Positions 1-11,660 of a stretch of 64,000 nucleotides of DNA are shown here, in pieces (position 1 is the first letter of the stretch; each line of letters starts with the position of its first letter). The position numbers were made by a program, and so were the translations under genes. Origin of the DNA: Euryodendron excelsum (lineage: Eukaryota > Streptophyta > Magnoliopsida > Ericales > Pentaphylacaceae); assembly GCA_033060915.1 (NCBI GenBank), contig CM065394.1, forward strand, positions 27,945,001 through 28,009,000, read 5' to 3'. The notes beneath the pieces are model-generated. The model made no database searches. It worked only from the letters and a program-made list of their open reading frames with translations, and was not told the origin of the DNA.

Positions 1-1280
1 AAAAAGATAAATGTTAATTCAAAAATACCAGTCTCAAATAAAAGTGGGAGACAAGCATACTTTTCTCTCTCCTGATTGCCAGGCTCGTTCCTCTTCCTCA
101 TCTACCCTCCCAATCTCTCTCTCTCTCTTTCTCTTTCAAAAGACAAGTTAGCCCCCACCCTCATCTCTCTCTCTCTTTCTCTCTAACTCAACCTCCACTC
201 CATTCACCACATACCCAAATCTTCACCCAGCCACCCTTCATTGCAGCAACATCTATATTTTTTTTTCTTTTGTTTCTCCACCCACACAGATAAACCACCA
301 CCAACACAGCCCATAGACAACCCAGGACCTCTATCAGTCTCTTTCAATGACCCACCATTTAATTTTTTCTTTTTTCTCTCTCTAAAATTTCTTCACCTCC
401 AACAACCATGACCGCCACCTTAGCGCCACCATCTTTCTCCCTCACTCTGGCCACCCCATTCCTCACACCGCTGCACATCACAACCACACAAGGTGGTGCC
501 ACGGTCCATCGTGCACCCACAAAGCTAACTCACTCTCTCAAGGCTAACAGTAGCAATCACCATCTGCAAACCCACTTCTTCATCTCTCTTTCTCTCTCTT
601 TCTCTCTCCAAAACCTTACAACAGTCCCATGGCCAACCAAACTTCAAACACGAACCACCAATGCTCCTACTCCACGGTTTCACTCTCAAACCACCATCAC
701 CTAACGGCCGAAACACCTCCCTCACCAACCATCATACATACAGTACAAACTATATGCTCACATTGACACCTCTCTCTTAACTTCTCTTTCAAATTGTCCA
801 CCCTCACAAGACCCACAACTCTTACACCTTCAAAACACCTATGCCACTCCTCAACCACCATGGGCGTTTGATGGAAACTCCTCACATTTGAACGTTTTAA
901 ATACAATCTACTCATATCACTTAATTTGTTTATTTATATAAAACAGAAAATAAAAGCCACAGCAAAAATCGAACTGGGGTAAGAATATGAGAGATGAAAA
1001 TGAAATAAGTAATAGCAGGATAAAAAAGAAAATTATTGTTAAAAATTTTGAATGAAGATGGCGATTAATATGGATGGGAAAGAAATTGGTTGCCATTGGT
1101 GGAGCCCTAATCGATGGTGAAGTTAGGCCAGAGCTACAACAAAAAAGATGAAAAAGATAAAACGGTAAAAAAGGTGTTCTTTCATTTACAATGTTGAATG
1201 GTAGTCACTTGTAAGGTTAAATGGGGTATTTATTACTTTCATTTTACTTAGAAAGAGTGTTCCTTAACTTTATTATTATT
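1..1280. other. Intergenic DNA with CT-rich simple repeats
   Basis: No gene recognised. Positions 60-200 and 560-620 are CT-dominated with runs of (CT)n. Much of 200-860 is rich in C, A and ACC/CCA triplets, which leaves short open frames without recognisable protein content. From 900 onward the DNA is AT-rich. It ends at the TSD of the copia element at 1281-1285. Confidence 0.6.
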
Positions 1281-1285
1281 CTATT

Positions 1286-2179
1286 TGAAAAAATTCTAAT
1301 TTCATAGATTAAGATTTACGACCACTTATTTGTTTAAAAAAAACTTATCTAGTTCTTTTTACTTAAGTGACCATTCATATGCATATATCACACAATAATA
1401 ATAAAGAGACACAGCAATATATCGTGGAAACCCAAACTCGGAAAGAAACCACGTCCAGCAGGCCAAGTGCTATAATGAATATGTTACACAAGTACGACTT
1501 GCAACCATAACAATTGAATCTCCACAATTGCCGTCTGAATCCCCACGAACTCCGGTTTAAGATTACTTGTTCGACTCCTCGAATTTCTATTCTTTGTGGT
1601 TTCAACGTCAACACCGAATCACCACAGTGTTCTTTCTCGTTCTCGGAATCCACCAAGTTGATCTCGTAACTGTGTTCTTCAGTTTAATACTCTGGTGAAC
1701 TACCTCTTGATTGGCTAAAAAGATCTGGTTACAGAGTCCTCAAAAAGTAACTAACTTTGATGAGATAGAATTTGAATTCGAACAAAATTACGTCATACCG
1801 CTCGAGCGGTCTTATAGCAAATTTCGAGAGGTGCTCTCTAGATTTTGGTTCTGTAGAATTTTTTAACTATCGCTCGAACGGACATATGATCACTCAAGTA
1901 GACATTGCTTGAGCCGAGGTCTCTGCATATTTAGATTGCTATCGAAAAGTTATATAGAATCCATATATTATGAAGCTTGAACGGACACCTGAGCAAAGAG
2001 ATATGGTCTTCCAAAGTTTTAGCTCGGTGTGCTTTAAAGGCTTGTACTGTAGCTTGGACAGCTTGTACTCTGATAGCTTGAACTTGAATCTTAGACTTTT
2101 CGACCCAAATACAACTTGAAACAAGGTTACAAGCAAAATGTCTTTGTCCACGGAATTAGCCAATACTAAAAACCTAACA
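1286..2179 (-). repeat. 3' LTR of the copia element
   Basis: 894 bp, matching 5072-6122 throughout apart from substitutions and one missing block. About 157 bp present in the other LTR (roughly 5483-5640) is absent here at about 1696, where short GGTGAA/GGAAC-like similarity lies at the junction. That suggests a deletion in this copy after insertion. On the minus strand it begins TGTTAGG, typical of copia LTRs. Confidence 0.85.
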
Positions 2180-2194
2180 ATCTCCCACTTTGGC
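2180..2194 (-). other. Polypurine tract of the copia element
   Basis: On the minus strand the bases just before the 3' LTR read CCAAAGTGGGAGAT. This is the usual copia plus-strand primer, placed directly against LTR start TGTTAGG. It confirms the minus orientation. Confidence 0.8.
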
Positions 2195-3890
2195 AATTTC
2201 GTGATAAAACTTAAACACCCAAACAACATCATTACAAACCCTAACCCAATAAACTTAATTAACTAAAACAACGAGTTGTAAAATGTAATAAAGTCAGATG
2301 AATTTTGAGATTTGTAGCTGCACATCCAGAAACAACACAACCTTGTGAAATGCATGTGTGAAAAATATACATAAAACTACAGTAACTGCAAACACAGACA
2401 ATATCACAATTCTCCCCCTTTTTGTCATGAATTGACAAAGATAAATTTAAACACAAAGTAATCATGGAAGAGCTAAATTAAAATACGAATATAAACATAT
2501 GGTACTCAAGGGTAAGGAACTCTATAAATAAATAAATAAAAAACTCCCCTAACAGAGTCAACAAAAGCCTAAAAAAGTTGACTATACAAATTATCAGAAT
2601 TTCAATGGTGTCCATGCATAAAATCATTTGAATCAAATAATGCCCATAGATATTAAACAAGAACCAAGTGCATGAACTAAAGTAAGATTCAAAATAATTT
2701 GTTTTAAGATGATGAAGTTCATAAAAATTTTCAAGTGTGTGTAAAGTGTACTCAATGAATATCAACACTTGTTCAAATCCTAGTTGTGATCTAAATGGCT
2801 GCACTGCATTTGATTTCTAAAGATCATCACATAACCAGAAGTTAAATCACATTAGCTCCCATATATGCTTAATGGATATGGAAACGGATAGAATTGAAAA
2901 TTCCCCCTCAATATCATATCATTTTTTTTCACCCTATCTCTCCAATGTGTACTTCAAAAGACAACAATGGTGGCTTTCACACAAATGATTAAGCAGCCCT
3001 CTCTATTGATTCATAAAGATATTGCTACAATTTCAGTCAATAGTAGCTTCGCACAAACTTAAAGGTAGCCCTTTTCAAGGTTTAAGAGCATTGAGATTTT
3101 TTTTTTTTAAGAGGGAGTTTCAATGTTAGTAGAATCAATGGTAATGGAAGATGTAAAAAGCACCACCACATTAAATTTGGGAAGCTAACCATAGGTCAAT
3201 CTAGCATATGTTAATCAGTATAATCAAGAAAGGCACATAGAAATATGCAATCACATATGTGGACAAACAACATCAATAACATCAAGTGTGCTCAAGTTAC
3301 ACTAGGTTCATAGTCATGAAAATCATCACTCAAACAAAGAGTAGAGAATTAGACTTAAGGATGCACACTAGTTCAGTTTAACAAAATACTTTGCATAATT
3401 ATCATCATATAATATTTAACATGAATACTATGAAATCTTCAAATTTGCAAAGTCATAAAAAACTTTTTGTATTTTTTTTTATAAAAATAAATAAACAAAA
3501 CACAAAAACTACAAAAAATCATCATAGAACTAGGATTAAAAGATAGACATGAAAAAAATCCTAACCTGTGATGAACACAAACCTTACTCAAGAAGGTCTG
3601 CCCCTAAAGATTTTCTAGGGGTGTTCAAGGAAACTAAATCATCACAGTCTTAGGTTTATAAAAAATATCATGGGGCTTAGGTTGTGTTCTAGGTTTAGCC
3701 TTGGCACTATGATTCCTTTTGTTGACCCATCTGTTTGGAACCTGCCTTGGCATTGACCGTTATCTAAGTCTATTTAATTCATCATTCAAGACTCTAGACT
3801 TATTAACAAGAACATAAATCTGATTTTTCAACCTCCCATTTGGTTTCTTAAGTTGATCATACCCATATGTCCTAGGGGCCTTTCATAAGT
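2195..3890. other. Non-coding interior of the copia element
   Basis: About 1.7 kb between the gag remnant and the 3' LTR, where pol would be expected. I see no RT, integrase or RNase H motif on either strand. It is AT-rich with short A/T runs. Small open frames on the minus strand (for example 2478-2804) have no recognisable similarity. Confidence 0.6.
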
Positions 3891-3894
3891 TGTG

Positions 3895-5007
3895 GCAATG
3901 TGGTCTTATGTGACCTTTGATACCACAATAATGACATGTAGGAAAAAAACCTAGTAGGTTTGGCCTTAATATTATGCTTCACAGGTGCATGTGTGGTGTT
4001 TGTTTTATGAGACACGTGTTAGGTCTTCAACCTAGAACATTAAGGCCTAATGTGACCTTTGATACCACAATGGTAGCACGTGTGTACAAATTTAGTAGTA
4101 TGGCATTAGGAGGTATAAGAGACTTACCTTGAGTCTTAACAAAATTGGGCTTATTTACCGGTTGGGAAGATGAAGAAGCTTTCTGTATATACCCTATTCC
4201 AATCATATCGCGAGTGCTTCTTTGAGCGTTCCAGATTTTATCGAACTTCTTAGAACCTGTAGTCATCTTCTTAAGAGTATTATTAGTTTTAGTAAGATTA
4301 GACTCAAGTGTCGATATCTTTCCTTCTAGACTCTTATTGGTCTCAATAGACACATGTAATTTCTTTTCTAATATAGAGACCTTTTCCAACAAAGTGACCT
4401 CATTAGACTTCAATTTATTAATGAGGATACTAGATTCATCGATTTGTTGTTTCAGTGAGTCTCTTTCTTTATGCAAGCTCTTATTAGCCTTTTTAGTTTT
4501 AAGACACACTTTAAACAACTTATTAAACTTCTGATGAGTGTTCTCATCATCACTATCAGAGTCACTTTGATTTGACTCATGAGAACTTAGGTCATTAATA
4601 TTATCATGGGAAGATGTACTTATATGCTCGTGTGCATATGATGTGCCTATTATGACATTATGAGTCTTTTCATACGCAACTTCAAGAGCATCCCATGCTT
4701 CTTTACCAGTTCCACACATAGATATATAACTAAATTCTTCAGCTGTGACACCGTTAAAGATAGAATTTAGAGCCTTACTGTTCCATAAGAACTTTTCTAA
4801 TTCATGGTTATCCCATTGTTCTTGAGGTTTTGGGATAATCTCAGTGCCTACAGTAATCTTAGGGGGACTCCAACCACGCACAACAGAGAGCCATACATGT
4901 TCATCGATAGATTTCAAAAAGACTCTCATGCGTGGCTTCCAACACTCATAATTTAAGCCATTAAAAATTGGAATTTCAAGTGATGCATTCTCTCGTGATA
5001 AATCCAT
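3895..5007 (-). pseudogene. Copia gag remnant with two CCHC zinc knuckles
   Basis: An open frame of 326 codons starts at the ATG at 5007 (MDLSREN...). The first ~100 residues resemble the DUF4219/UBN2-type copia Gag (NYECWKPRMRVFLKS, then EAWDALE). Residues ~140-260 are charged and coiled-coil-like. The nucleocapsid CCHC boxes are no longer in this frame. A shifted frame at 4037-4078 reads C-Y-H-C-G-I-K-G-H-I-R-P-stop-C, with a stop in the knuckle. A second knuckle at 3895-3936 reads CHYCGIKGHIRPHC. Gag would coat the element RNA; here it is broken by at least one frameshift and one stop. The near-identical knuckles suggest a local duplication. Confidence 0.8.
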
Positions 5008-5054
5008 GAATTTAGAATATTAGGATCACGATTGAATAAAAAATTTATAAGCGA

Positions 5055-5071
5055 CCCGCTTTGATACCAAT
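5055..5071 (-). other. Primer-binding site (tRNA-iMet type)
   Basis: On the minus strand TTGGTATCAAAGCGGG follows the 5' LTR, one base from its end. It differs by one base from the TGGTATCAGAGC common in plant copia elements that prime from initiator Met tRNA. Confidence 0.8.
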
Positions 5072-6122
5072 TGAAAAAATTCTAATTTCATGGATTAAGA
5101 TTTACTACCACTTATTTGCTTAAGAAAAACTTATCTAGTTCTCTTTACCTAAGTGACTATTCATATGCATACATCACACAATAATAATAAAAAGACAGCA
5201 ATATATCGTGGAAACCCAAACTCGGGAAAAAACCACGTCCAGCAAGCCAAGCATTATAATGAACAGGTTACAAAAGTACGATTTACAACCATAACAATTG
5301 AATCTCCACAATTACCGTTCGAATCCCCGTAAACTCCGGTTTAAAATTACTTGCTCGACTCCTCGAATTTCTGTTCTCCCTGGCTTCGACCTCAACACCG
5401 AATCACCACAGTGTTCTTTCTCGTCCTCGGAATCCACCAAGACAATCTTGCAACTGTGTTCTTCAGTTTAATACTCTGGTGAAGGAACTCAGAAACTCAG
5501 ATAATCATCAAGATCTTCACCTTCTTTATTTCTCTTTTTTGTATATTTTTTGTATATTTTTCACAACTTCAAAGTCACGTCCAACAATTAATTCTTTTTA
5601 CTCTTATAGCATTCCTAGGATCACCAAGAAGGTAGGCTGGAACTACCTCTTGATTGGCTAAAAAGATCTGGTTAAAGAGTCCTAAAAAAGTAACTAACTT
5701 TGATGAGATAGAATTTGAATTCGAACAAAATTACGTCGTACCACTCGAGCGGTCTTAAAGCAAAGTTCGAGCGGTGCTCTTTGGATTTTGGTTCTGCAGA
5801 ATTTTTCAACTATCGCTCGAGCGGACATATGATTACTCGAGTGAACATCGCTTGAGCCGAGGTCTCTGCATATTTAGATTGCTCTCGAAAAGTTATATGG
5901 AATCTATATATTATGGAGTTTAAATGGACACTTGAGCAAAGAGATATAACCTTTCAAAGTTTCAGTTCTGTGTGTTTTAAAGACTTGTACTACAACTTGA
6001 ACAACTTATACTCTGGCAGCTTGAACTTGAATCTTAGACTTTTTGACACAAATACAACTTGAAACAAGATTATAAGCAAAATATCTTTGTACACAAAATT
6101 AATCAATACTAAAAACCTAATA
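5072..6122 (-). repeat. 5' LTR of the copia element
   Basis: 1051 bp, the longer and probably more complete LTR copy. It contains several CTCGAGCGG-type palindromic motifs (5745-5840). Its U5-side sequence (5160-5480) is also recognisable in diverged form at 8870-9100 in the solo LTR, so the two belong to related families. Confidence 0.85.
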
Positions 6123-6127
6123 CTATT

Positions 6128-7091
6128 ATTAAATACTAACCAGTTTCTTTCCGGTTGCTTATTAAACGAATGTATGAAGTGTCACTTGTCACCACACTAG
6201 CAGAGACTGTTCAACATCGTCCGATTGATGTTTCTAGCATTGTTCATAGTTCTAATGTAGGTCGCTGAAGGGGCTGTTGAATCGCACACTAACACGTGAA
6301 TTGACAAATTTGTGGTCAATTAGAGTCAAAATCGCGGCTTTGACCGCTAATAAGCGGCCATGTGACGAGTCTATGGTGAAGAAACACATACCATAACAGC
6401 TCTCAGTGAGAACCCTCACGTATCGCCTTTTGAGAGAAGCCAAAAGGAGAGAACGGAGTATTGAACCTATAAGCACTGGAGGCCAGAAGAACATTTTAAC
6501 CATTGAACTGCACTTTGAAAATCTCTCTCACTTTTTTATCTTTTATATGTTTTGTTTGTATTTATTTATACATACATGAAATTTAAACATAACAAAATAA
6601 AGTTACTTAAATATATTATATAAATATAAAAATATAATATTTATTTAAATATATATACACGCTTTATGAATATTCTCATTCTCAATCATTCTGACAAAGA
6701 ACGCTTTCGCACACCCGCACCGGTGCTTGCTTCGGCATTTGCACCCGCACCCGCTTCCGCTTTGTGTGAGCTAGGTTCTAATCTAACATATAGCTATTTG
6801 CAGAGGAGTTCTTGCTATCTCAAGGAAATGCCTCTTCAGACCATAAAAACAAAAGGGAGATTATTATCTTTTCTACTTTCTACTCTTCCTACTTTTTTGT
6901 ACTTATTTTAGTATTATTATTACTATTTTATCTTTTGTGCCCACAGCATATTTTTGTTTTTTCGGTTTACATGCTTATTCATTTTTTGCATTTCTTGGTA
7001 ATTGATTCTATATTGATGTAAAGAAATCACGTATATTGCACGTAAGGTGCAATACTGCAATGTTTGTTATTGAAAGTGAGATTTTATATTT
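6128..7091. other. Intergenic, no gene recognised
   Basis: Between the copia element and the first MITE. An 83-codon open frame on the minus strand at 6252-6503 has no recognisable domain. 6590-6660 is very AT-rich. Nothing here is supported as functional. Confidence 0.5.
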
Positions 7092-7094
7092 TTA

Positions 7095-7644
7095 GGCTAT
7101 GTTTGATGTAAGGAGATGGAATAGAATGGCAAATCCTATTTTTTATTTTTATTTTCTTGTTTGATACTATCATTTAAAGTTGAAATGTCATTATCTACGA
7201 ATGACATTTTGTTAAAATGACCATTCCCTGTTCAATAGTAGAAATGAACATTATATATTTTCTTATAATCATAATATAAAATACCACCACTCGCCGTTCA
7301 CCGCTACCGTCACCACAACTATTACCGCCGCCGTCACTGCCCACCACTAGACAACAATATAATGAAACTTTTAAATGTAGAAATAGTAAAAATAAATAAA
7401 CAACAATTTTGGATTAATAAAGATGTTTTTTATTTTTATTTTTTGACGAAAAAAAAGAAAAAAACACAAAAACTAACTACAAAAATTGAAAACTAATAAC
7501 ATTACAAAATGCCTTAAAAAATGGAGATTTCATTTTAGCAGCTTAACAAGTTAACCAAATGTGAGAATAAGAATGATCATTCTATTCTATTTACAAACTC
7601 ATTCCACTCCCTTCTTATTCCCTTTCTACATGCCAAACATAATC
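7095..7644. mobile_element. PIF/Harbinger (Tourist-like) MITE
   Basis: About 550 bp, bounded by TTA at 7092-7094 and 7645-7647. The left end reads GGCTATGTTTGATG and the right end, reverse-complemented, GATTATGTTTGGCATG. GG..TGTTTGG-type termini and a 3-bp TTA duplication are standard for PIF/Harbinger elements. There is no transposase. A CAC/CCG-triplet-rich core at 7285-7360 is shared with the MITE at 9363-9857, so both are one family. Confidence 0.75.
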
Positions 7645-7733
7645 TTAGAGTAATGGTGTACAAACTCATTATATTCACATTTTCAATCTTATTTCCCCTC
7701 CCATTCTATTTTTGCATACTAAACAAAGACTTA
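7645..7733. repeat. Duplicated right terminus of the MITE
   Basis: After the first right end, the stretch 7645-7733 repeats the terminal region (CCATTCTATTTTTGCATACT...AAAC) and the same flank TTAGAGTAATGGTGTAC, seen at 7645 and again at 7731. It looks like a second, partial MITE end or a tandem duplication of terminus plus flank. Confidence 0.6.
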
Positions 7734-7749
7734 GAGTAATGGTGTACTA

Positions 7750-8630
7750 GCAGAAAAAGTATACACAATAATGTGGCTACATGAGAACCCATTATTTTCA
7801 AGCAAAGTACGGACTAAAATGGCTTTAATTTCCGTAATGCTAGTATCATACCATTCACAATATATAAATTTCAGGAGCACTAGCAATAACCGCATCAATC
7901 AGACTAGGACCCACTCAAGCTTGCATTTTCGTATATATTTTATCCCACTCGAGGCATTGACCAATGGTTAAAATTTCTATACTTGGTCAAATTTTTTATA
8001 CTTACTAGTTCTTTGAATAAAACAACCAACTACTTATGCTATGTTTAGAATCCGACTTTATTAAAAAAAAAGTAAAAAAAAAAAAAAGATGAAAAAAAAG
8101 TAAGCAAAAAAAAAAAAAAATTATTATCTTTTTTCTCATATTTTTTTTTTCATCATCAAATTTTTATTCTAAACACAAAGTAACGATAATCCAATTAAGA
8201 ACTGACCAAATAGTTATCGAACAAAATATCAATGTTTCTTCCAACAGTGCATGACATCCTTGTATAGTTGTATAAAAGTCTCCCATTTTTAAAGGTTACA
8301 AATCTGAGTATCGCACATAAGTTCGCATTAAGATTAAAAAACGAACCAAACTATTCAACTTCAACTCGTATTTAGTTGGTTAAAAGATCATTTGAGATCT
8401 ACTCGTTATGTAAACAAATTAAGTTTAAACACATTTTCATACTCGTCAAACTTGGCTCAATAAACTTATACATATTAAATAAAACTAAGTAACGTGACCT
8501 CAGTTTGTGATAGGTTCAATTAAAATTTGTTTGAAATCATTTAAAAGATAAATAAGTTAAATTTGAACTCATTTTGAAACTTAATAAGTTTTGAACCACC
8601 CTTTACTTAGTTCTCTTGGCTCCTTTACCA
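7750..8630. other. AT-rich intergenic DNA with poly(A) runs
   Basis: No gene recognised. Long A-runs lie at 8062-8120. The 8330-8590 part has the TCAACTCG/AAACTTGG/TTTGAACTC wording of a diffuse plant repeat; similar wording recurs at 56000-56230. Confidence 0.45.
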
Positions 8631-8639
8631 CCTTAGTTC

Positions 8640-8705
8640 ACATCTAAATCAGTTAGCACAAATGAACCTACCATCATAATTATCTTATGAATTATATATG
8701 TAATT
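8640..8705 (+). repeat. Duplicated segment, copy 1 (left part)
   Basis: ACATCTAAATCAGTTAGCAC... here matches ACATCCAAATCAATTAGCAC... at about 30767. The copy is interrupted by the solo LTR at 8711-25513 and resumes at 25519. Confidence 0.6.
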
Positions 8706-9362
8706 ATAAGTGTTGGTGCAAATTTCTATAGAAGAAGAAGTTGATGAACATGAAATTCCATATTACTAGATTTTCTAAGTTTACTTTTCCTATGTGACAA
8801 TTATATGCAATGTAAAGACAATCACAAGCAATAAAATAAAGAGACACAAGATTTTCTTGTGAAAATTCAATTTGAAAAAAAACCACGTCTAACAAGTAAA
8901 GCACTATTTAGAATAATTTATACAAGTATTACTTACAACTATAACAATTGAATCTCCACAATTGCTGTTCGAATCCTCGAACTCCGATTTAAGATTACTT
9001 ACTTGACTCTTCGAGTTTCTATCCTCTATGCTTCGACTTCAACACCGAATCATCACGGTGTTCTTCGTCTTCAGAATCCACTAAGACGATCTTGCTCTGC
9101 TTTTCATATGTTTAGAATCGATGGTGAAAAAGCTCTGTACACTTAGACAACCATCAATGAGATCTTCACTATTGTTTCTCTTCCTGTAATTTCTCTAAAA
9201 CTCTTCCCTGTATTTTTTCTGTCTATCAAAAAGTCACAGAATACATCCAATTCCCAAGGCTTTTATCGCTCCTCTAAGTCTCCCCAAATTGTAGGTTGGA
9301 ACTATCTTTTAATTGACTTAGAGAGCTTGGTAACAAAGTTCTCAAGAATTGAAAGATATTGA

Positions 9363-9857
9363 TGCTACGTTTGGTACAAGGGAATGGAATGGCCATTCCC
9401 ATTTTTATTCCCATTCCCTTGTTTGGTACTGCTATTTAAAGGCAGAATGATCATTTCCACATTTTGTTAGAATGACCATTTCCTATTTTAAGAGTGGGAA
9501 TGGTCATTCCATTCCCACATGAAACAGCATAAAACAAAACTTAGTAAGATTTTTGTTCTTAAATTTTTTTAAAAAATATAAAACATGTTTGGTAATTATT
9601 TTTTTATTTTAAAATTTTAAAAAAATAAAAAAAGTTAAAATGTTAAAAATTATCACCATCACCACCATCATCGTCCACCATCCGCTACAATCACCTGCCA
9701 TCCACTGATACCACTAACCCCCACCGTTGTCACCATTCCACCACCACCACCACCCACTATTGGCCACCACCGCTGCCCCATTCTATTTTCATTCTCATTC
9801 TCATTCTATTCTCATTCTCATTCTATTCATTTCCATTCCCTTGCACCAAACATAGCC
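9363..9857. mobile_element. PIF/Harbinger-like MITE inside the solo LTR
   Basis: Ends TGCTACGTTTGGTACAAGGG and, reverse-complemented on the right, GGCTATGTTTGGTGCAAGGG, with TGA at 9360-9362 and 9858-9860. The core (9655-9780) is a run of ACC/CCA/CAT-type triplets, as in the MITE at 7095-7644. Left and right arms contain repeated ATTCCC/GGGAAT words. TGA departs from the usual TTA/TAA duplication. Confidence 0.65.
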
Positions 9858-9998
9858 TGAGTGTGTTAGACTTCAATTCGAATCATAACACTACGCATTG
9901 CTCGAGGCAAGATCAATCCATCTTTGAGCGATTGCTTCAATAGTTCTGATTGCTAACATCGCTCGAGCCATCCTGCATTGCTCGAGCCAACATGGCTC

Positions 9999-11660
9999 TG
10001 TAAGCACCCCATTTTTGCCTGCGCGACAATCTCCGGCCCGATTGGACTCACATTCAAACCAACACAGATACATTCAAGTCTAAACTAGTTTTTCATACTC
10101 AGTCCAGTCAATCAATCGCTTTGCGGGCCCGCCAAGCCCAATAGAGGCAAAATGACCAAAATGCTCTTAGGGCATTGCTCGGTCCAATTCCAGTCAGCAC
10201 ATCTTCCTAAAAATGGTAAGTCCCTATTTCAACCTCAATTCCAATTCCAATTTCAATCCAGACCAATCAAACTCAATCCGGCAAGTCTTTTGAGAAAGTT
10301 GATCCCTCAAACGGTAAATCCTCCCAGTCTAGCATGTTTATCAAGAAAACTCCTCAGAACAGTAAGTTCCTTCAAACCTGTTAACCGGGACAGAACCTAA
10401 GTCCCCGAGATGGTAGAACGGTTCACTTCTAGCGCCTGCTAGCCTGCCAATGCAGAATGTCTGTTATTCGGCACATCTTTTGAAAAAGTTAATCCCTCAT
10501 ACGATAAGACCATCCAGCAGCTTCACGAGATCAGGCAGTCTTTGGAATGAACGCACACCTTTAAAGTGACGGAAACACTCGCAAACAGGTCGACATTGGG
10601 AATTGCCAACAAAACTTTTATGTCACGGGACCGAACACGCCAATTGGACGTGACACGTTTATCGAAGGATGAAATACCTTTGGAAACCAACTCGTCACAC
10701 ACCGTTAGAGTGACAAAAACATTCAAAACTCAGGTTAACACCAGTGCCTGCTAGCCCACTCCGGTGAAAAATAACTAAACTACCCCTTGGGCCTTATGGA
10801 CACGCTTCTCAAGAAAGTATCTAAGTCCTCAAAGCGGTAAGTCCACATTTTCAAGATTGTCTCAAAGACAATCCGACATGTTCAAGTGCTTTTCAGTCGA
10901 TTTCGGATCAATTCCGAACCAATCGATCAAAATAACCATTTTGCCCACAGGCATCAGATCGCTTCTGAGAATTACACCGGCTTTGGATATCAAACCGGTT
11001 ATCTTCCGAGGATGCTTCTAATAGTATTCTCAACCTTCCAATACCTTTCCGGATCATTTCAAGCCTATCCCAATCAGCCTGGTACAAAATAATCGTTTTG
11101 CCCTAAGTGGGCCGGTCGCCTTTTCCAACCACACCGGCTCTGGATACCAAACCGTCAACCCCTTGGAACATTCTCGATAGTGTTTTCAACCTTCAAGCCT
11201 TCCCACGGGTCACTCCGAGTCCATTTCAATGTTTTTCTGATTTAATTGACCGTTTTGCCTCTGGTGGGCCGCTCAACCTTTTTAACTATTCTAGCATTAT
11301 TTCTTAAGCCAGTTACCTTCGAGACACTTTTCGGAGGGTTCTTGTTGATCCCCTGGCTTTCTGAATCATTCCCAGACGTTCCAGAGTCAGTCATAGTGGA
11401 GCCAAACTAAAAATTACATGGTAGTCACTAGGACAGGTGTCCAAATCTTTTACTTTACATCCTAAGGGCCAAAAGATACATTTTCTTGTTGCCTTAAAAC
11501 TTTTCTACATGGCTGGTGCCACTAGTAGTGGCGCCAAGCCAATAAATGGCCTAGTGCCACTACAAGTGGCGTCAATGGAATTTTTACCCTGGTGCCATTG
11601 CAACAAGCGCTTAGGTGTTTTCAATTGCCTATAAATACAGACCTTCCCCTTGCGAAAAAT
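9999..11660 (+). repeat. U3-like part of the outer Tat/Ogre-like LTR
   Basis: Begins TGTAAGCACCCCATTTTTGC. A stretch near 10410-10475 (ACGGTTCACTTCTAGCGCC, then GCCTGCTAGCCTGCC) matches the reverse complement of about 22690-22765 in the inner LTR. Phrases such as CATTTTGCCC and CGTTTTGCC recur at roughly 170-bp spacing (10930, 11090, 11255), as in the U3 of the other LTR. It ends in a TATA box at 11629-11638. Confidence 0.65.
11514..11640 (+). promoter_or_regulatory. LTR promoter: two hairpins plus TATA box
   Basis: Two short inverted repeats, GGTGCCACT/AGTGGCGCC (11515-11535) and a related GTGCCACT/AGTGGCGT (11554-11572), lie about 60-115 bp upstream of GCCTATAAATACAG (11628-11640). The A/T core TATAAATA fits a plant RNA polymerase II TATA box, so transcription would start near 11660-11670. 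The inner minus-strand LTR has the same layout with different hairpin sequences. Confidence 0.6.

Larger units (their letters stand above)
1286..6122 (-). mobile_element. Ty1/copia LTR retrotransposon, internally deleted
   Basis: Two direct repeats (1286-2179 and 5072-6122) start with TG. The left one ends in CA and the right one in TA, a decayed CA. The 5-bp duplication CTATT lies at 1281-1285 and 6123-6127, which fixes both borders. The sequence next to the right LTR reads TTGGTATCAAAGCGGG on the minus strand, a decayed initiator-Met primer-binding site. The sequence next to the left LTR is a purine tract, so transcription runs right to left. The 2.9-kb interior has a decayed gag but no protease, integrase, RT or RNase H that I can see. 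It is therefore a non-autonomous deletion derivative, dead today. Confidence 0.9.

Noticed and set aside
408..704. 98-codon open frame starting at an ATG in CT-rich DNA
   Set aside because: Composition is dominated by ACC/CTC triplets, the other strand is open too, and no domain or splice pattern is visible.
6252..6503. 83-codon minus-strand open frame
   Set aside because: No recognisable domain, no upstream promoter-like element, isolated between mobile elements.
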